Shown: positions 1-12,483 of the stretch, one piece after another
Layout: every line of letters starts with the position of its first letter
How positions within the stretch are numbered: the stretch's first letter is position 1
Source of the DNA: Haberlea rhodopensis
Taxonomy: Eukaryota > Streptophyta > Magnoliopsida > Lamiales > Gesneriaceae
DNA: 64,000 bases
NCBI GenBank assembly: GCA_907163345.1
Contig: CAJQUN010000003.1
Coordinates: 2,232,001-2,296,000 of the forward strand
Reading direction: 5' to 3'
Notes under the pieces: model-generated
Told to the model about the DNA's origin: nothing
Databases searched by the model: none
The model's input: the letters and a program-made list of their open reading frames with translations, nothing else
Made by a program: the position numbers and the translations under genes

Positions 1-442
1 CGTGGAAGTATTGGAGTTAATTTTTTTAATATATCCATGAGAGTTTTGTATGATGACTCACTTATGTATACTTGCTAAGTATCATGAAAGTGTATGGTTT
101 ACTTAGTGCAATGTGAGCTGGGAACATATCAGTAATTGTAAGATTTTGAAGAGGAACATATCAGTAGCAAAGTTGTCACATTTTATTATTTTCTTCTTTG
201 TGGTGTGCACAGCTTAAATTTTGGTTGTACCAAAAATAAAAGAGAGGGAAAAGGTTCGGTGCAGTGATTGATGACGAAAGTTAATTTCTCAAATTTAGGA
301 CTTGGTTTATTACTCAAATGGAAGGAGAGGATGTGCGCTCATTCTCATTTTACATTCTTTATGTTTTCGTTTTCATTTGGCCTTCTTGTAAATTGTTGAG
401 GACCTGAGATGTGCTTATTATTTTTCGCGGTGTGATTAACAG
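1..442 (+). other. Intron of the TIP1/PAT24-like gene
   Basis: T-rich, without an open frame related to the gene, and it ends in an AG acceptor at 441-442 just before the first recognisable ankyrin exon. In the family the preceding exon should end shortly before the HGGD ankyrin segment, and no such exon lies here, so this stretch is read as the 3' part of an intron. Roughly 90 N-terminal residues must lie left of the window. Confidence 0.65.
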
Positions 443-3400
443 CATGGTGGTGACATTAATGCCCGTGATAATACCGGTCAATCAGCTCTGCACTGGAGTG
501 CTGTTAGGGGTGCAATCCAGGTTACTGAACTTCTGTTGCAAGAGGGTGCTCGGGTCAATGCAGTTGATTTTAATGGTTATCAGGTACATTTTGATTTTGT
601 GGTTTTCATTGCAAATATTTATGGTTCATTTTTTTTAATAGTAATTGTCAAAGGTTTTTGAGGAATAAAAATATTTTGTTATAGGAAGTCTTAACATCCT
701 AGAAACATTGTCAGTTCCATGTTCCAAGGTCTTTTCTTTTCTTCTTGAGAAACTGGTATTCAGAAGAATTTATAACAGCTGTTGTGCCAATTATGATTAG
801 GGGCTGCAGGCTGCCATGAGAACTTTTTTGTTGCATCACGATGGCCTATTTCTTTTTCATTTACTTCCTTTTAGGTCTGTGAGTGTCATCTTTCTGTACT
901 CCTTTTTTCCTGGAAATATGCCTGATTTATGCGCTAGTGATTTGGTCTTGTTTGTTTGAACGTTTATGCTATTTGTATTACCTCAGAACTTTGCTGTTTT
1001 CTAGCGTTCAACCTTTTCCTGTGTATTATTTTGCGCTCCCTATTTGCAGACAACACACGTTGCTGCACAATATGGTCAGACGGCTTTTCTTTATCACATT
1101 GTCACGAAGTGGAATGCTGATCCTGATATTCCTGATAATGATGGAAGAAGCCCTTTACACTGGTACTTGACAAATGTAGTTGTACTTTTTCTAGTAAACG
1201 TTTGATTTGAATGTTTTTCCCTTTTATGCTATCTCAATCATCCGACATTTCATAGTATTTGCTCATTGAAACAAGATGTTTGAGAATACAACAATTAATT
1301 TATGGGGGAAAGTATGTAGTTGGCTACAATTCTGTAGATCATGGATGTGATTTCTTAGAACCAATGTTCATCTTGATATTTGAGAATGGTATATTGACTT
1401 TATGTTTGTGAAGAAAGCATTATAAGTACTACGTAACCATCCATTATGTTCTTGTTGATTGAATTTGGATAATAAAGTTGCGGAAATCTTGAGAAAATAG
1501 CTCAACTGCTCAAGTATACTTTCTAGCTTGTTAAAAGTTTAACATATATTTTCCTATTTTTGTTAGTCTCTTTATGATGCAGTAATTTATAGTTCTAGCT
1601 TGCAGTTGCTTTCTACACAGCTAATTTTTGTCCTGAACTAAATTCTTTAAAACAATGACTAGACGGAACTTTGAGGCATGTTTGGTAACAAAAGTACCTA
1701 ATGATCCCATTCAGAATATTAACTTGATGATGGTTTACTACCAATTTCTTTGTTCGGCTACTGTTATTATATTGTTTAACTACAAGCAGTGACTGGTGGA
1801 TAACTTCAATGATTGCGTAGAGTGATGGTCCTAAACCTCATTTGTAATGCCATCTAATAGCTTAATTTTTCCCTCTCTCACTGTTGCGGCATTAAGATTT
1901 AATTGTAAGATTGGCATGCTAAAATAAGTAGATGTAGCTATTATGTGTTTCCCCATTTACTCTTGGACTAGCTAATGTTAGTGCGTTCTGAATCTGATTG
2001 ATCCAACAATTGAGGAATTAATCAATTTTGGATTTCTGAATTTTTTGGCACTACTATAGGGCAGCATACAAGGGCTTTGCAGATTGCATACGTCTTCTGC
2101 TATTTCTAAATGCATACAGGGGACGGCAGGACAAAGAAGGTTGGTTAAAATGCTTCACATTTGATGTTATTTAATACTTTTTCCATCTTCTTGTTAGTGC
2201 TACGAGCACATTATCCTGATTAAAAAGATTGTGATGCTTATAGGTTGCACCCCTCTTCACTGGGCTGCTATTAGGGGTAATTTAGAAGCATGCACTGTTT
2301 TGGTACAGGCTGGGAAGAAGGAAGATTTGATGGTCACAGATAATACTGGCCTTACACCTGCTCAGCTAGCTGCTGATAAGAATCACAGACAAGTCGCATT
2401 TTTCCTTGTACGTATTTTGCAAACTATTTAATCATGTTTTGTTTTGTCAATGCTAATTGGTGTGATATCGAGAATGATAGTCAGGATTTTGACTTAAAAA
2501 GTTAGAAGTATGCAAAATGAAGAGTGAACACAGAGAATTTTAATACTTTGGGCATAGGTTCATGAGTGTAGGCGATACGGCTAAACAATATGATTTTTCC
2601 TTTTCTTTCGTACTGTCTAGTTGCCATTTAAACTGTAAAACTCGAGATCTTTGTCTACATGCATGCTCCAGCATATTCTTATGACATTGATTGAATTTGA
2701 TTTACAGGGAAATGCTAGAAAGTTGTTTGACAAAAAGTGGGATGGCAACAGCTTCCTTGGCAAACTTTCAAAATTAGGACTTGCTCCGTTACTTTGGTTC
2801 GTAATTTTTTTGCTGCTTGTGACATATATCCGTTCAGTTGTTACAGGTATTTCTCCTGAATTGCCTTACCATCTGAATCGAGAATCGCCCTTTTCTGTGT
2901 AATTATCACTCAAAATAAAGTTTGTGTTCACAGCTTCTAATTTACCGAGATTAACTGCTGGTTTTGGTCTCTTTGCTTGGATTGGTGTATTCTTGGCAAC
3001 CTCTGGATTAATTTTCTTTTATAGATGTAGCAGGTAACTCTTAAGTTCTATTTGAACGTTTGAACTTTTTTAAGAACGTTTATTAAACATTATTTTATTT
3101 CCAATAATTGGAAAAGTAGTTGGCTAGTGAATGAAATTGCTTGTTCTGTTTGTTTTAAGTTGCGCATTGCTGGGATTTGGTCCATTTTGCTCACCAACTA
3201 TAATATCTGATGGCAGCAACCATTAATGTCATGATAATAAACCAAAACGGAAGAAATTATACATATTTCATTGAACCTTTGTTTAGTTGTATATGTTTAC
3301 CATATCTGAGGAGAGAGGAATGATATATCATTTAGAAAGCTTCCATATGTTAAAGAGTAGTTTTCTGGCAGTAATTGTTCTCTAAGTTTGTGGAAGCTTG

Positions 3401-5796
3401 TCATCATAAATATGTTTTATGTTGGTGCTAAAATAAATATATAGTTAATTTTTTGTCTAAATGCACCCAGCGGCTGTTGATCTTGCATGAGTACATTGCT
3501 ATATTATTGTGTCATTATCCGTTTAAAAATCATGATATTCATTCTTCTTTATGAACTTCCAATCATGTATTCTTTGTTTTGATGTTGCTCGTGACTTGCA
3601 TGCTACTGAACTTTTTGAGCAGTCATATTTCCTCCATAATTGATAGTTATTGTTTTCTCTGTCTTAGAGTGACAGACAGTTAAACCTGATCATTTTGATC
3701 TGTATGGGGCTTATCCAATAGCCTAACTCCGATTTGGACTTTTTAAATGTAGAAAGGATCCCGGGTTTATCAAAATGAATAGATATGACCCAGAAAACAT
3801 GAAAGATGATGTAAGTTGGCCCTTGTTTAGTTTTAATCTATTTCAAATATCTTCTTGTTCCCTCAAGTTACCAATATTTTAATGAAACTCATTGATTTTG
3901 TTTAGGAACCTTTGATGAAGGTTGAGGTAAATAATCCTGCTTTGCTTGCTGGGAATTGGTCACAACTTTGCTCAACTTGCAAGGTACTATTCATTTCTTC
4001 GTGACTGCAATGTTACATACACCTTCGTTAAAGAGAACAACCAGTCCCCTGTCTAAATTATTTAATACTTTATCATACCTTGTCTTTTGCTTTATCAGAT
4101 TGTTCGCCCTCTTCGTGCAAAGCATTGTTCCACCTGTGATCGCTGTGTTGAGCAGTTTGACCATCATTGCCCATGGGTATCTAATTGCATTGGCAAGGTA
4201 CTTCTACCCTTTCTCAACTCTGTTTTATGCTACTGTTATGTATAAATCTATGATTTCTTGTTTGTGGGTTCAAATCATATTACAAATTATATTGGTACTC
4301 ATTTAGTGGAACGATGAAGGGAGAGATTTCTGGTGATTGCCTTTATCATTGCAACATGGATTCTCGTAATCGATTGCACATAAATGTGTTACTTTATGTT
4401 TTACATGTAGTGATGTGCTCTTTACATGTAAAAAGAGAGAGAGCGGGAAACAAGGTGAGAATTTTCTTGTTGTGGCCTTACCCATTTTTATGTCTCGAAC
4501 AGAAAAACAAGTGGGACTTTTTCTTGTTTCTTGTTTTGGAAGTTGTTGCAATGCTGATTACTGGAGCAGTTTCACTTACAAGTGAGATTTAAATTTTAGT
4601 TTCTTCCCAGTTGGTTTTACGAGAGACATTGTGTGTGGTTGTATCTTTATGCCCTTTTATCCACTTCTAGCATTTTCTTATCATTTCAGGAGTGTTGACG
4701 GACCCAATGGCTCCATCTACCTTTGGTGCATGGTTTAGACATGCTGGTAATCAGCATGCTGGTGCTTTATCATTTTTGGTTGCAGACGTTTTCATCCTTT
4801 TCGGTGTTGCAGTCTTGACTGTTGTACAGGTCTCTCAGGTACACTTCCTGAGTCTATTTCCGTTTGCGGCTTTGCTTGTCAGTCGTTTTTTTCTTAATGT
4901 AGCCTTCTTTCTCAAACACACATTTGCGTGGTCGGCATCTTTGTCTTGCCCTTTGCTGATTTCTGGATTACCAAATATGCATTGGCAAGTCGGTATATTA
5001 TATGGGGGTATTGTTTTTTCAGTTGCATAGGGGAGTGTACTTGATTGCCAGTTTGATGTCAATGATTTGTTTCTTTGTTTTATTCATTTCTTATGCATTT
5101 ACTTCAATTCCCCCTTTCTTGTATATAAGCTTTCACATTTACTTGTTAGATAAAGGTTTTATTTCCTCAGATTTGTGTGTTCTCTTTCTATATAGGGCCT
5201 AGGGATGTTTTTTACTTGATATTGTGAAATGTGGTATCACAGCTTCATTCTGTCTTGTGACCACAAATGATTAACTATAATTTACAGTCCAAAAGAAGAA
5301 AAAGGTCAATATTACGAATGTCATTATTAGAACCGGACAACATGAGAACTTTTGATACAGTCTGAAGTTGACTCCTTAATGATTAACTTTTCTGATATAG
5401 ATTTCTCGCAATATCACAACAAATGAAATGGCAAACATGATGCGGTACAGCTACCTAAAAGGACCAGGTGGTAGATTTCGTAACCCATATGATCATGGCT
5501 GTAAGAAGAACTGCACAGATTTCTTGATAAATGGTTACAATGAAGATATCGAGTGCACTGATGTATCGGTGATTGAATCAGAAGGAATTGGGATGATGCA
5601 CATGACACGAAATGCAATCCATTCAAATGGATCCATCGATCATGCTAGTCGAACAAATGGAAATGGTCAAGTTGTAATCGATGTGAATAATACCTTAAAT
5701 TCACATCATGGTCACAATAGAAAAACTGATTCCATTCCTTTAGGTCTGGGTGTTGGTTTAGGACGAAATGTTGTCCATTCCGCAGTGGTTTCATGA
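443..5796 (+). CDS. PAT24: Ankyrin-repeat DHHC protein S-acyltransferase (TIP1/PAT24 type), 5' end outside window
   Basis: This is a palmitoyltransferase that would transfer an acyl chain to cysteines of membrane-associated proteins; Arabidopsis TIP1, the closest relative I recognise, acts in root-hair and cell growth and lies in endomembranes. Twelve exons join in one frame with GT/AG borders: 443-583, 1050-1162, 2060-2139, 2244-2407, 2708-2846, 2934-3033, 3753-3810, 3906-3983, 4099-4197, 4503-4581, 4690-4838 and 5401-5796. They total 1596 bases, 531 residues plus stop. The order is ankyrin repeats (ALHWSAVRGA, PLHWAAIRGN), two membrane segments in 2708-3033, the cysteine-rich DHHC domain in 3906-4197 with CDRCVEQFDHHCPWVSNC, two more membrane segments in 4503-4838, and a cytosolic tail containing SRNITTNEMAN and RYSYLKGPGGRFRNPYD. 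The catalytic cysteine of DHHC is present. An intron splits the domain just after NCIGK. Family members have about 620 residues, so about 90 are missing upstream. I see no break. Confidence 0.95.
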
Positions 5797-7638
5797 TGTA
5801 ACTACGCTGTATTAGTTTCAAAAAGTGTCTGGGGCAAGGGGATCAATTCTTCCTGCTATATTACATTATTCTTCGCAGTCTGCAATCTGTAATTTTGGTA
5901 TCTTTTGACGTTCTTGTATTTCTTTTTTCCTGTTTTTGTATGGGAATGTTGTATAAGGTGCAATTTATGTGTACTTGCTTCTGTAATTTTCATATATATA
6001 CATAGATACTATGTTGTACTGTGTTATGACTTGAGTCTATTCAGCACTAGGTGAGCTGATCAGTTTAAGCTCTAGGTGAGCATATATGTTTAGGCTATAA
6101 TGAGAGCAATATATATATATATATTCAGTTATGTTCTTGTGTGAAGTTCTTGTGTGAATAGATCAGTTTTGCTTAAATATCAGTTATGAAATCAGTTCTA
6201 TTTACGTTGTGATTATCTGTTTGAAATTACACAATTGTATGTTTGATTTGACCCCCACTTCCTGAGTATTTCTCAAAACACTCACCCCTTACATTCCCTC
6301 CCCAGATATAAATGATTTAGATGTTGAAGAAGAAGAACAAAATCAGTTTTGGGGATAGTAGAATAACTGCTGCTGTTTTTGAACATGAAAACTGATTATG
6401 TCTCAGTTCTATCTTATCAACTTTAGTAATTTACGCTTCCGCAATGTTATATTGAATTCAGTTGAAAACCAGTTTTAAATGTTTTATCCGTTCAAGTTGT
6501 AAGAAGGTTTTCTAATTTTGTGGATTAAAAAGACTGGTTTATTTGAGATCTATATCCGAGGTTTGTTGTTTTTAAATTTTTAATTTAAGGATAACGTCGA
6601 TATCATCAAGTCTCGGTCTCGGGATATAACAGATATACCCCAAGCCCAGGGAACTGCCCTGGCTAGCATCTATTTTCCCAAATATGGTTTGTAAGACTTC
6701 TTATTCCAATCCACTTTCTAAGGAATTTGTATAATGTAAGAAAAAAGGGATGATATCATATTATTATCTTTCATATATATATATATATTATATATATATA
6801 TGGGTGTAACGTAAAAAGTAAAAAATTCCCATTTCAGAAATTGGCATATGTGGCTCAAGACCACTTGGTTTAAGTGCATAAACATATCCTATTAGGAAGA
6901 TGTTGTAATAGTTGATAAAAAATTGGCTATCAGATGTAGGTCAAATATTGAGGCAACCTGCATAATTAATGAGATTCAATGCAATTTCAGTTGGCCAATT
7001 AAAATTGACACCTAACATTTACGTCCACATGAAACCCATTATTTATTTGTTATAACAAGAAATAATTGGTATTGAAGTCCATTTCAAAAGGACAAATTGA
7101 CCCATGATCCCACCCCCTCCCCCCCCCCCCCCCCCCCCCCGCCAACTACATTCTCAATTCCATAAAGTGAGAAGATAAAATAAAAAAATTTAATAGTCAT
7201 CTATATCACCTTACCCAATACCCACCACATTCATGTATAAAGTTCCAAACCCTTTTTTTTTTTTTTTAAAAGAAGAAAGTCTGGATAAAATTGTAGAAAA
7301 CTTCTGAATTTTAACTTAATTCATATAGGTCTAATCACTGTTCTAACTTCTTCGAAAAAATATATTCATTAAGCATTAAACTGTCAAACTAATAATTTTG
7401 ATTTGAAGTGCGTTTCGAGTTGATACATCTACATTCATGCATTAAACTCCAAGCTCAATTTTAAATAACTTATATCTTTAAAAAAATTTGTTTTATTTTA
7501 AAAAGGTTCGATCTTTTTAGCACAAGATAAGTATATCATCATGTTATAATCAGTTCTTCAATCCACAAAGCAATTCTATCGAGCCTCCCAATTAATACAG
7601 CGCCACTCTCCACCCTTTAACCTTTTTCCACTTCTTGT
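5797..7638 (+). other. 3' UTR of the acyltransferase gene, then AT-rich spacer
   Basis: The first about 200 bases are T-rich with TTGTAA and TGTAAT motifs and look like the 3' untranslated region and polyadenylation area of the upstream gene; no exact cleavage site can be named. The rest holds TA runs near 6108-6124 and 6774-6800, a long C run at 7119-7140 and a T run at 7253-7267. No coding sequence is seen. Confidence 0.5.
7119..7140. repeat. Poly(C) homopolymer of 22 bases
   Basis: Twenty-two consecutive C, preceded by five C, one T and more C-rich sequence, in an otherwise AT-rich spacer about 600 bases upstream of the SAM-domain gene. The opposite strand is a G run able to form a quadruplex. 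The exact length should be treated with caution because homopolymers are error-prone in sequencing. Confidence 0.85.
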
Positions 7639-7645
7639 GTATATA
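7639..7645 (+). promoter_or_regulatory. TATA box of the SAM-domain gene
   Basis: TGTATATAAGCC lies about 95 bases upstream of the ATG at 7736. A TATA box here places transcription start near 7670, so the in-frame codons upstream of 7736 are promoter and leader rather than coding sequence. Confidence 0.6.
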
Positions 7646-7735
7646 AGCCTCGAATCTTGTGCACTAGTTGACAAAATCAACCCAAAAAAAAGTGAAAAAA
7701 ATCCAAAAAAACTGCAAGATAGCCAAGTGATATCC

Positions 7736-8458
7736 ATGGATTGGCACTCTTGGTTATCAAAAACAGGCCTTGAACCCACACTCACATACGAATATTCTTT
7801 AAACTTCACCCGAAATGAGCTTCAAGAAGATGACCTCGCCTACTTCAACCACGAGTTTCTTCAAAGCATCGGCATCAACGTCGCGAAACACCGGCTCGAA
7901 ATAATCAAGCTTGCTCTAAAGGAGTTGAGAGGAAAGCCAAATGGGATCTCAAGGATCATTTTGGCTATGAAAAGTGCTAAAAATCTCTTCAAAAGCAACA
8001 TTGTGAAGTGGGGTTCTCACAAAAACCAGCCGCAGTATCCGGTTTCCGGGTTCTCGCCTTATCGAACACCGTGTAACGGAGCACACAGGAATATCAATGG
8101 CGGAAAAGAGAAGGCAAGAATTCATATGAATATCATGAGATCGGGACCTTTGGAAAGAAGGGTGCAAGAGAAGTTCTTGGTGACAACTAAGAGTTTGAGT
8201 GGATCTGGGCCGATAAATGGGAAGATTCAAGGGAGACTTTGGCACCCAAATTGGAGCCCACTTGTTACCAGGCCAGTTGAGGGAAAAGGGAGAGAGAGAA
8301 TGGGCTTTATCTGCAGAAGCCCATCTGTTTATGGGCCAACAGATAGGCTTGGGTTGAGCCCAAAAGTGAGCCCCTTTAATACTTGTGAGAATCTTGGTGT
8401 TGATTATGGGGATCAATCACTATGGTATCTAATGTTTCAAGATATGAAACCAACTTGA
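7736..8458 (+). CDS. SAM (sterile alpha motif) domain protein, plant-specific
   Basis: A single-exon ORF of 240 residues. Residues 1-66 form a SAM domain: it opens with MDWHSWLSKTGLEP, has the helix-forming YFNHEFLQSIGINVAKHR core and ends with LEIIKLALKELRG. SAM domains mediate protein-protein or RNA contacts. The start resembles small Arabidopsis SAM proteins such as the At3g48800/At5g23680 type, whose function is poorly known. The remaining 170 residues are basic, rich in Gly, Ser, Pro and Arg, without a domain I recognise. The ORF stays open upstream without an ATG, but a TATA box lies inside that extension, so ATG 7736 is chosen. No intron or break is seen. Confidence 0.85.
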   Translation: MDWHSWLSKTGLEPTLTYEYSLNFTRNELQEDDLAYFNHEFLQSIGINVAKHRLEIIKLALKELRGKPNGISRIILAMKSAKNLFKSNIVKWGSHKNQPQYPVSGFSPYRTPCNGAHRNINGGKEKARIHMNIMRSGPLERRVQEKFLVTTKSLSGSGPINGKIQGRLWHPNWSPLVTRPVEGKGRERMGFICRSPSVYGPTDRLGLSPKVSPFNTCENLGVDYGDQSLWYLMFQDMKPT

Positions 8459-9424
8459 AGAGGAACAAATCTATCAAGAATCCATCAAAGTGTGAGTGAT
8501 TTATATGTAAGGAAGTGTTTTTTCCTGTTCATGGTTATTGATTTCTATGGATTTGTTTTGTATTTGTGGTGGTGATGGGATTTCCTATCCTTATTTAAAG
8601 GGCATATTGAGAAACTTGAAGTTTATGCATAATGGGACAAAGTTTTATTTGTCATTAGCTTCAAATTGCATGAACATGTGCCGCCGTTCAAATGCCTTAA
8701 CGTCCCGTTTGAAATGAAGGATGTTGTAAGAAATGTAATGATTAAAATTACGAGATGATGATAAATAATATGTTGTTTGATATGAATTTAAATAATGGAT
8801 TAATTTTATTGATTATTGTAATGATTAAAATAACCTGGTGGAAGCAATTTTTTGGAATTAATCATTAACGTAATATCAAATTTTTGGAATTAGTTGAAAT
8901 TTTTTAAGCGAATTCCAAAGTTTGCAATAGTAAAAAAAAGGTTGGAAATTGCATATATGTCATTTTGTTACAAACTTGGGATAAAATAAAATAAATATGA
9001 TGAGATAATATCGTTTTTATCAAAGTATATAAACTGCGTACAGTTCCTTTCGAGTTCATAATGGCTTTTGGATTCTTGAAAATGGTTTATAAAATCATAC
9101 AATAGCCTTTTCTAGTAATTTGACTAGATTATTTTCGTGAATCAAAGATAAATGCGAATCAAATGTTAACATAATTTATTAGAAATTATGCTTTACACAT
9201 ACCGATTTAATTCCCACATTCAGAAAAAGGAGTATGAGCCTTAAGTTATTCGGACTAAAACAATAATTAAGGGTAGCATCACTATAACCAATATCGAACA
9301 GAAAACCCGACAGGAATGCAGGAGGCGATGGCTTAATCCGACGATATCTATTTCAAACAAACAAACAAACAATATACCAAACAAACATCCAATATAAAAA
9401 TAAGCCTTTTATTTTTTTATACAA
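8459..9424. other. AT-rich spacer after the SAM-domain gene
   Basis: The first about 150 bases are probably the 3' untranslated region. From about 8690 to 8900 the sequence is rich in ATTAAAAT/ATGATT words and opens with a CCCGTTTGAAATGAAGG segment that resembles the end of a small MITE, but I could not fix both ends. Nothing coding is seen. Confidence 0.4.
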
Positions 9425-9530
9425 TCATGTACTATCTTGGGAGGGGTGTCTAAAAGGGGACTTGAACTTGAGTTTCCGTGCTAATGAGAGTATTTTGGTG
9501 CCAACTAAGCCATAAGCTAGTGACAAAAGC
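9425..9530 (-). mobile_element. tRNA-derived SINE remnant
   Basis: Read on the minus strand, an A-box-like TGGCTTAGTTGG lies about 45 bases before a B-box-like GTTCAAGTCCC, the RNA polymerase III promoter layout of a tRNA-derived SINE. It is preceded by a short A/T-rich stretch and has no open frame. Tail and target-site duplication were not resolved. Confidence 0.5.
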
Positions 9531-9658
9531 CTTACAATTCTAAAATAAGAAAAAACACTAGATATATCATATATGTACCATACCAAACCACAACATAAAG
9601 ATATAAGTTGATTGAGCAAAAAAAAGACTAGTCCAATCTAATTGAACAAAAGCTTAGA

Positions 9659-9870
9659 ATGATGGAAACCCTCCTCCCCCATAAAATTAATACGGTGTTT
9701 GTTCAAGAAGGCCATGTTTGCCAAGAAAATGATTTTGATGGGGACCCTCCCTCCCTCATAAAATTATTGTTGTGTTTGTTCAAGAAAACCAAGTTTGCCA
9801 AGAATATGATTTTGATAGGGACCTCCCCTCATAAAATTGTCATTGTTGTGTCCCAAAAGGCCCAGTTTAC
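9659..9870. repeat. About three diverged tandem copies of a ~75-base unit
   Basis: The words TGTTCAAGAA, AGTTTGCCAAGAA, ATGATTTTGAT and CTCATAAAATT recur in the same order from about 9660, 9735 and 9815. Copies differ by small substitutions and indels. The 130-codon ORF crossing them reflects the repeats. What follows to about 10400 is unclassified, probably old transposon DNA, without a gene I recognise. Confidence 0.55.
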
Positions 9871-10411
9871 TAGCCACAAGGTGTGCCTGCACCTTCAGGG
9901 TTCAATTGTCAGATCGGACAACCTTCTTAGCCCACGTGTAGTCTCGAACCAAAACATGGCCCCTTCCGAGCTCCTAGGTCCTCAAAGAAACCGAGTAGCC
10001 GAGGTTTTCATGGAGAAGAAACCTTGTTGTCTAACATCGCCTCAAGATTAACGTTGACGTGTGCTAACCGATAAGAAGCATTTGTTCGGGAGCCGGGTGG
10101 GAGTTCATTCTCGGTACCTCAACATTGCGGTCCTTTTCACATATCAAAAGATGTTTAGGGAATTGACATAACATTTCTTCAAAGCTAGCAAAACATTGCG
10201 TGTGGAGGCTGTTTTTTCATTTTCATTGACATTTCGTGGAACGATCACGCATACATTGCGGATTTTTTTTAATTAAAATAACAATAATTGGATACTTTGG
10301 ACAAAATTTTAATGGAAGCAGAAAAAATTTAAAAAAGATGCTCCGCAATGGCCACGAGTGAAATCAACGTTTTGGGCCATAAAATCGCCATTATAGTTAC
10401 ACGTCCATTTT

Positions 10412-11150
10412 AGCCTGGAACTTTACTGCAACAGCTGACGTTCCGCGACCGATATTGCGAACCATGCCTCCGACAGATGATGATAAAACCGGAATTCCCT
10501 TCATAAACCCATCTGTAAGGAGTACGTCCCGCTTTCTTATCTCGATCAACAACCTGCAATCAAGAAACAAACCAAATCACAGTATACAATTCCAATATAT
10601 AAAACATAAACTTGAATGCAAACAAGATTAAGGGATTAGGGCTCAGGTCGAGCTGGGTATCCAATCCACGTCGTCACCGGGGAACCAAGGTATAGTATCC
10701 AACAGATGGAGACACACAGTGCCCGAGACCGCTGCCCAAGACACACGGCCAAGCACTGCCCGAGACACAGCCACGCACAGCCGAGCACACACAGCACCAA
10801 AGCACCAAGCTTTTCACACGGCAAGCAATCGGAAACCACCCAACGGCCGGAGCACAAAGCCACGGCCAGCACTGCTGGAACAGAAAACGAAGGGGTAGGG
10901 GTAGGCGAAAAATACACTGAGTATTTTCGGGTTTCAGGGTTCTCCAACTCATCATAAACCATACCATACATAAAGGCAAGAGGGAGATGAAGAGGATGGT
11001 GTGAGTTCCGAGTAGTCCAGCCGAAGGGACACATGGTGGGAAGCTTCTGGAGAGTAGGGCACCGAAGGGGTGAAGGCTGGAAGAAGAAAGGGGGCTAGCT
11101 AATGGGGGGGCTCGGTTATGGGGTGATGGGAGAAGGGCCAAAGCCCATCA
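10412..11150 (-). other. Possible small spliced transcript, function unknown
   Basis: On the minus strand, promoter-like TGGGCTTTGGCCC near 11140 (site II-type TGGGCC words) is followed by a GC-rich leader to about 10650, and then a T-rich stretch with a good acceptor, TTGATTGCAG, ending near 10559. After that, about 150 bases are open in two frames; one contains MKGIPVLSSSVGG and stops near 10412. I do not recognise the product, and the overlapping frames at 10636-11141 show no domain. It may be a short gene, a UTR exon or a transposon fragment. Confidence 0.2.
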
Positions 11151-11821
11151 AACAAGTGGTGTGGTAATGGGCCAAAACCCAACACCATCGACATTGAATT
11201 TGAACCAGATGGGAGCTGATTTATGGCAAATGTGAGAGGCATCGAATAGTTTCTAAGAAGAGTCATTGAGAAATTTGCTGCAAAGTGTTGATTGTGAAAC
11301 TTGATTTACGAACTATATGAAGAGGTTGAGTACATGAACATGGAATATAAATAAATATTTATGGGAGAAGTATTACATTGTTCATCTATAGACTTAGGCA
11401 AATGTATCACTTTGGATTCATGTGTGTTTACACCTATAAATACTCAAAAAAAACATTTTTCAAATGAATATGAAATAACATATTCTACTCCACCAGTCTT
11501 ATCTTTTATTTGAACGTGTCGTCACCGTCTACAACTTCTAACAAATACAAGAGCAATGGTGAATATCATGGCACCACACGCGACTTTCAATTCTTTCAAG
11601 TATCCCAACATTCTGAAGATACTTCTAAGCAGGAGAACAAGACCTGTAACATTTGTGACCACGTAAGACTGAAGCATTTTAAGGAAAAATTCGTAGAGAT
11701 GATAATTACGCAATTTTGTTAATTTCTATGTGTGAGGCCGCCCATTGGCCCAATAGCTTCTATATGTGAGACATTAAAACTGTTTAGTGGCCTGTAAATT
11801 AAATATCAGAAATTAATCAAG

Positions 11822-11942
11822 TCGACATAGCGGGCTGTCCCGGCTTGTTGTGAACCAATATCCCATTTGGGATGTCTAGAGTTCGAGGTTGACTGAGGCG
11901 AAAAATTTTGAAATACCCTATTCCCCATCAAAAAAAAAAAAA
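11822..11942 (+). mobile_element. Possible SINE remnant with A-tail
   Basis: ATAGCGGGCTGTCCCGG could be a degraded A box, GAGTTCGAGGTTGACTG resembles a B box, and the segment ends in a run of 12 A near 11931-11942. Layout and length fit a tRNA-derived SINE, but the A box is poor and no target-site duplication was found. The flanks 11150-11820 and 11943-12483 are AT-rich and hold no gene I can support. Confidence 0.35.
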
Positions 11943-12483
11943 CTAGTCAAACATATTGTTTTGAATTAAATTTATCAAATTTCCAAGAAAATAATTAATG
12001 AAATTTAAATTATTAATTAATAGGTAAACAATTACTTGCCTGCCTTTTGAAAACCAGCCAAAAACTGAATTTTTTTTACAAAATTGAATTGTTCATCTCT
12101 TCTTATCTGAATGAACTTCAATTTCAAAAGTCTACATCATATATATGTATGGATTAGTAGCACATGGCTTGTCGAAAAGGACCGAACAGCTAAGAGATAA
12201 AGATAGAAAGAAAGATAGAGAATCATCACCTCTTTAAAATTACCTTCATTCGTGTTTGGATTTGTTTTAAATCAATTTCATTTATATAAATTCTAGATTT
12301 TTCAAACAAAATGAGTAAAAGTAAAGTGTTAAAATTGATGAAAGTGGGGATCTGAACTGTAATTTTTCAAATAATGATTGCAAAATAAAATTTGGATAAA
12401 ACTATATGATGTTTTGCTTAATTTTCTCTATAATACATTCAAATAATTTTAGTACCATTGTCATGATGTAGATTATGATACAT

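Noticed and set aside
883..1170. 95-codon ORF in the acyltransferase region
   Set aside because: It runs across an intron and an exon in the wrong frame; the exon 1050-1162 is explained by the ankyrin gene.
7637..7735. Longer start for the SAM-domain protein
   Set aside because: The extension has no ATG at its start (it begins with GTG) and contains the TATA box, so it is promoter and leader sequence.
10636..11141. 132- and 155-codon minus-strand ORFs
   Set aside because: They overlap in two frames with biased Leu/Cys/Pro composition, no domain and a composition typical of a GC-rich leader.
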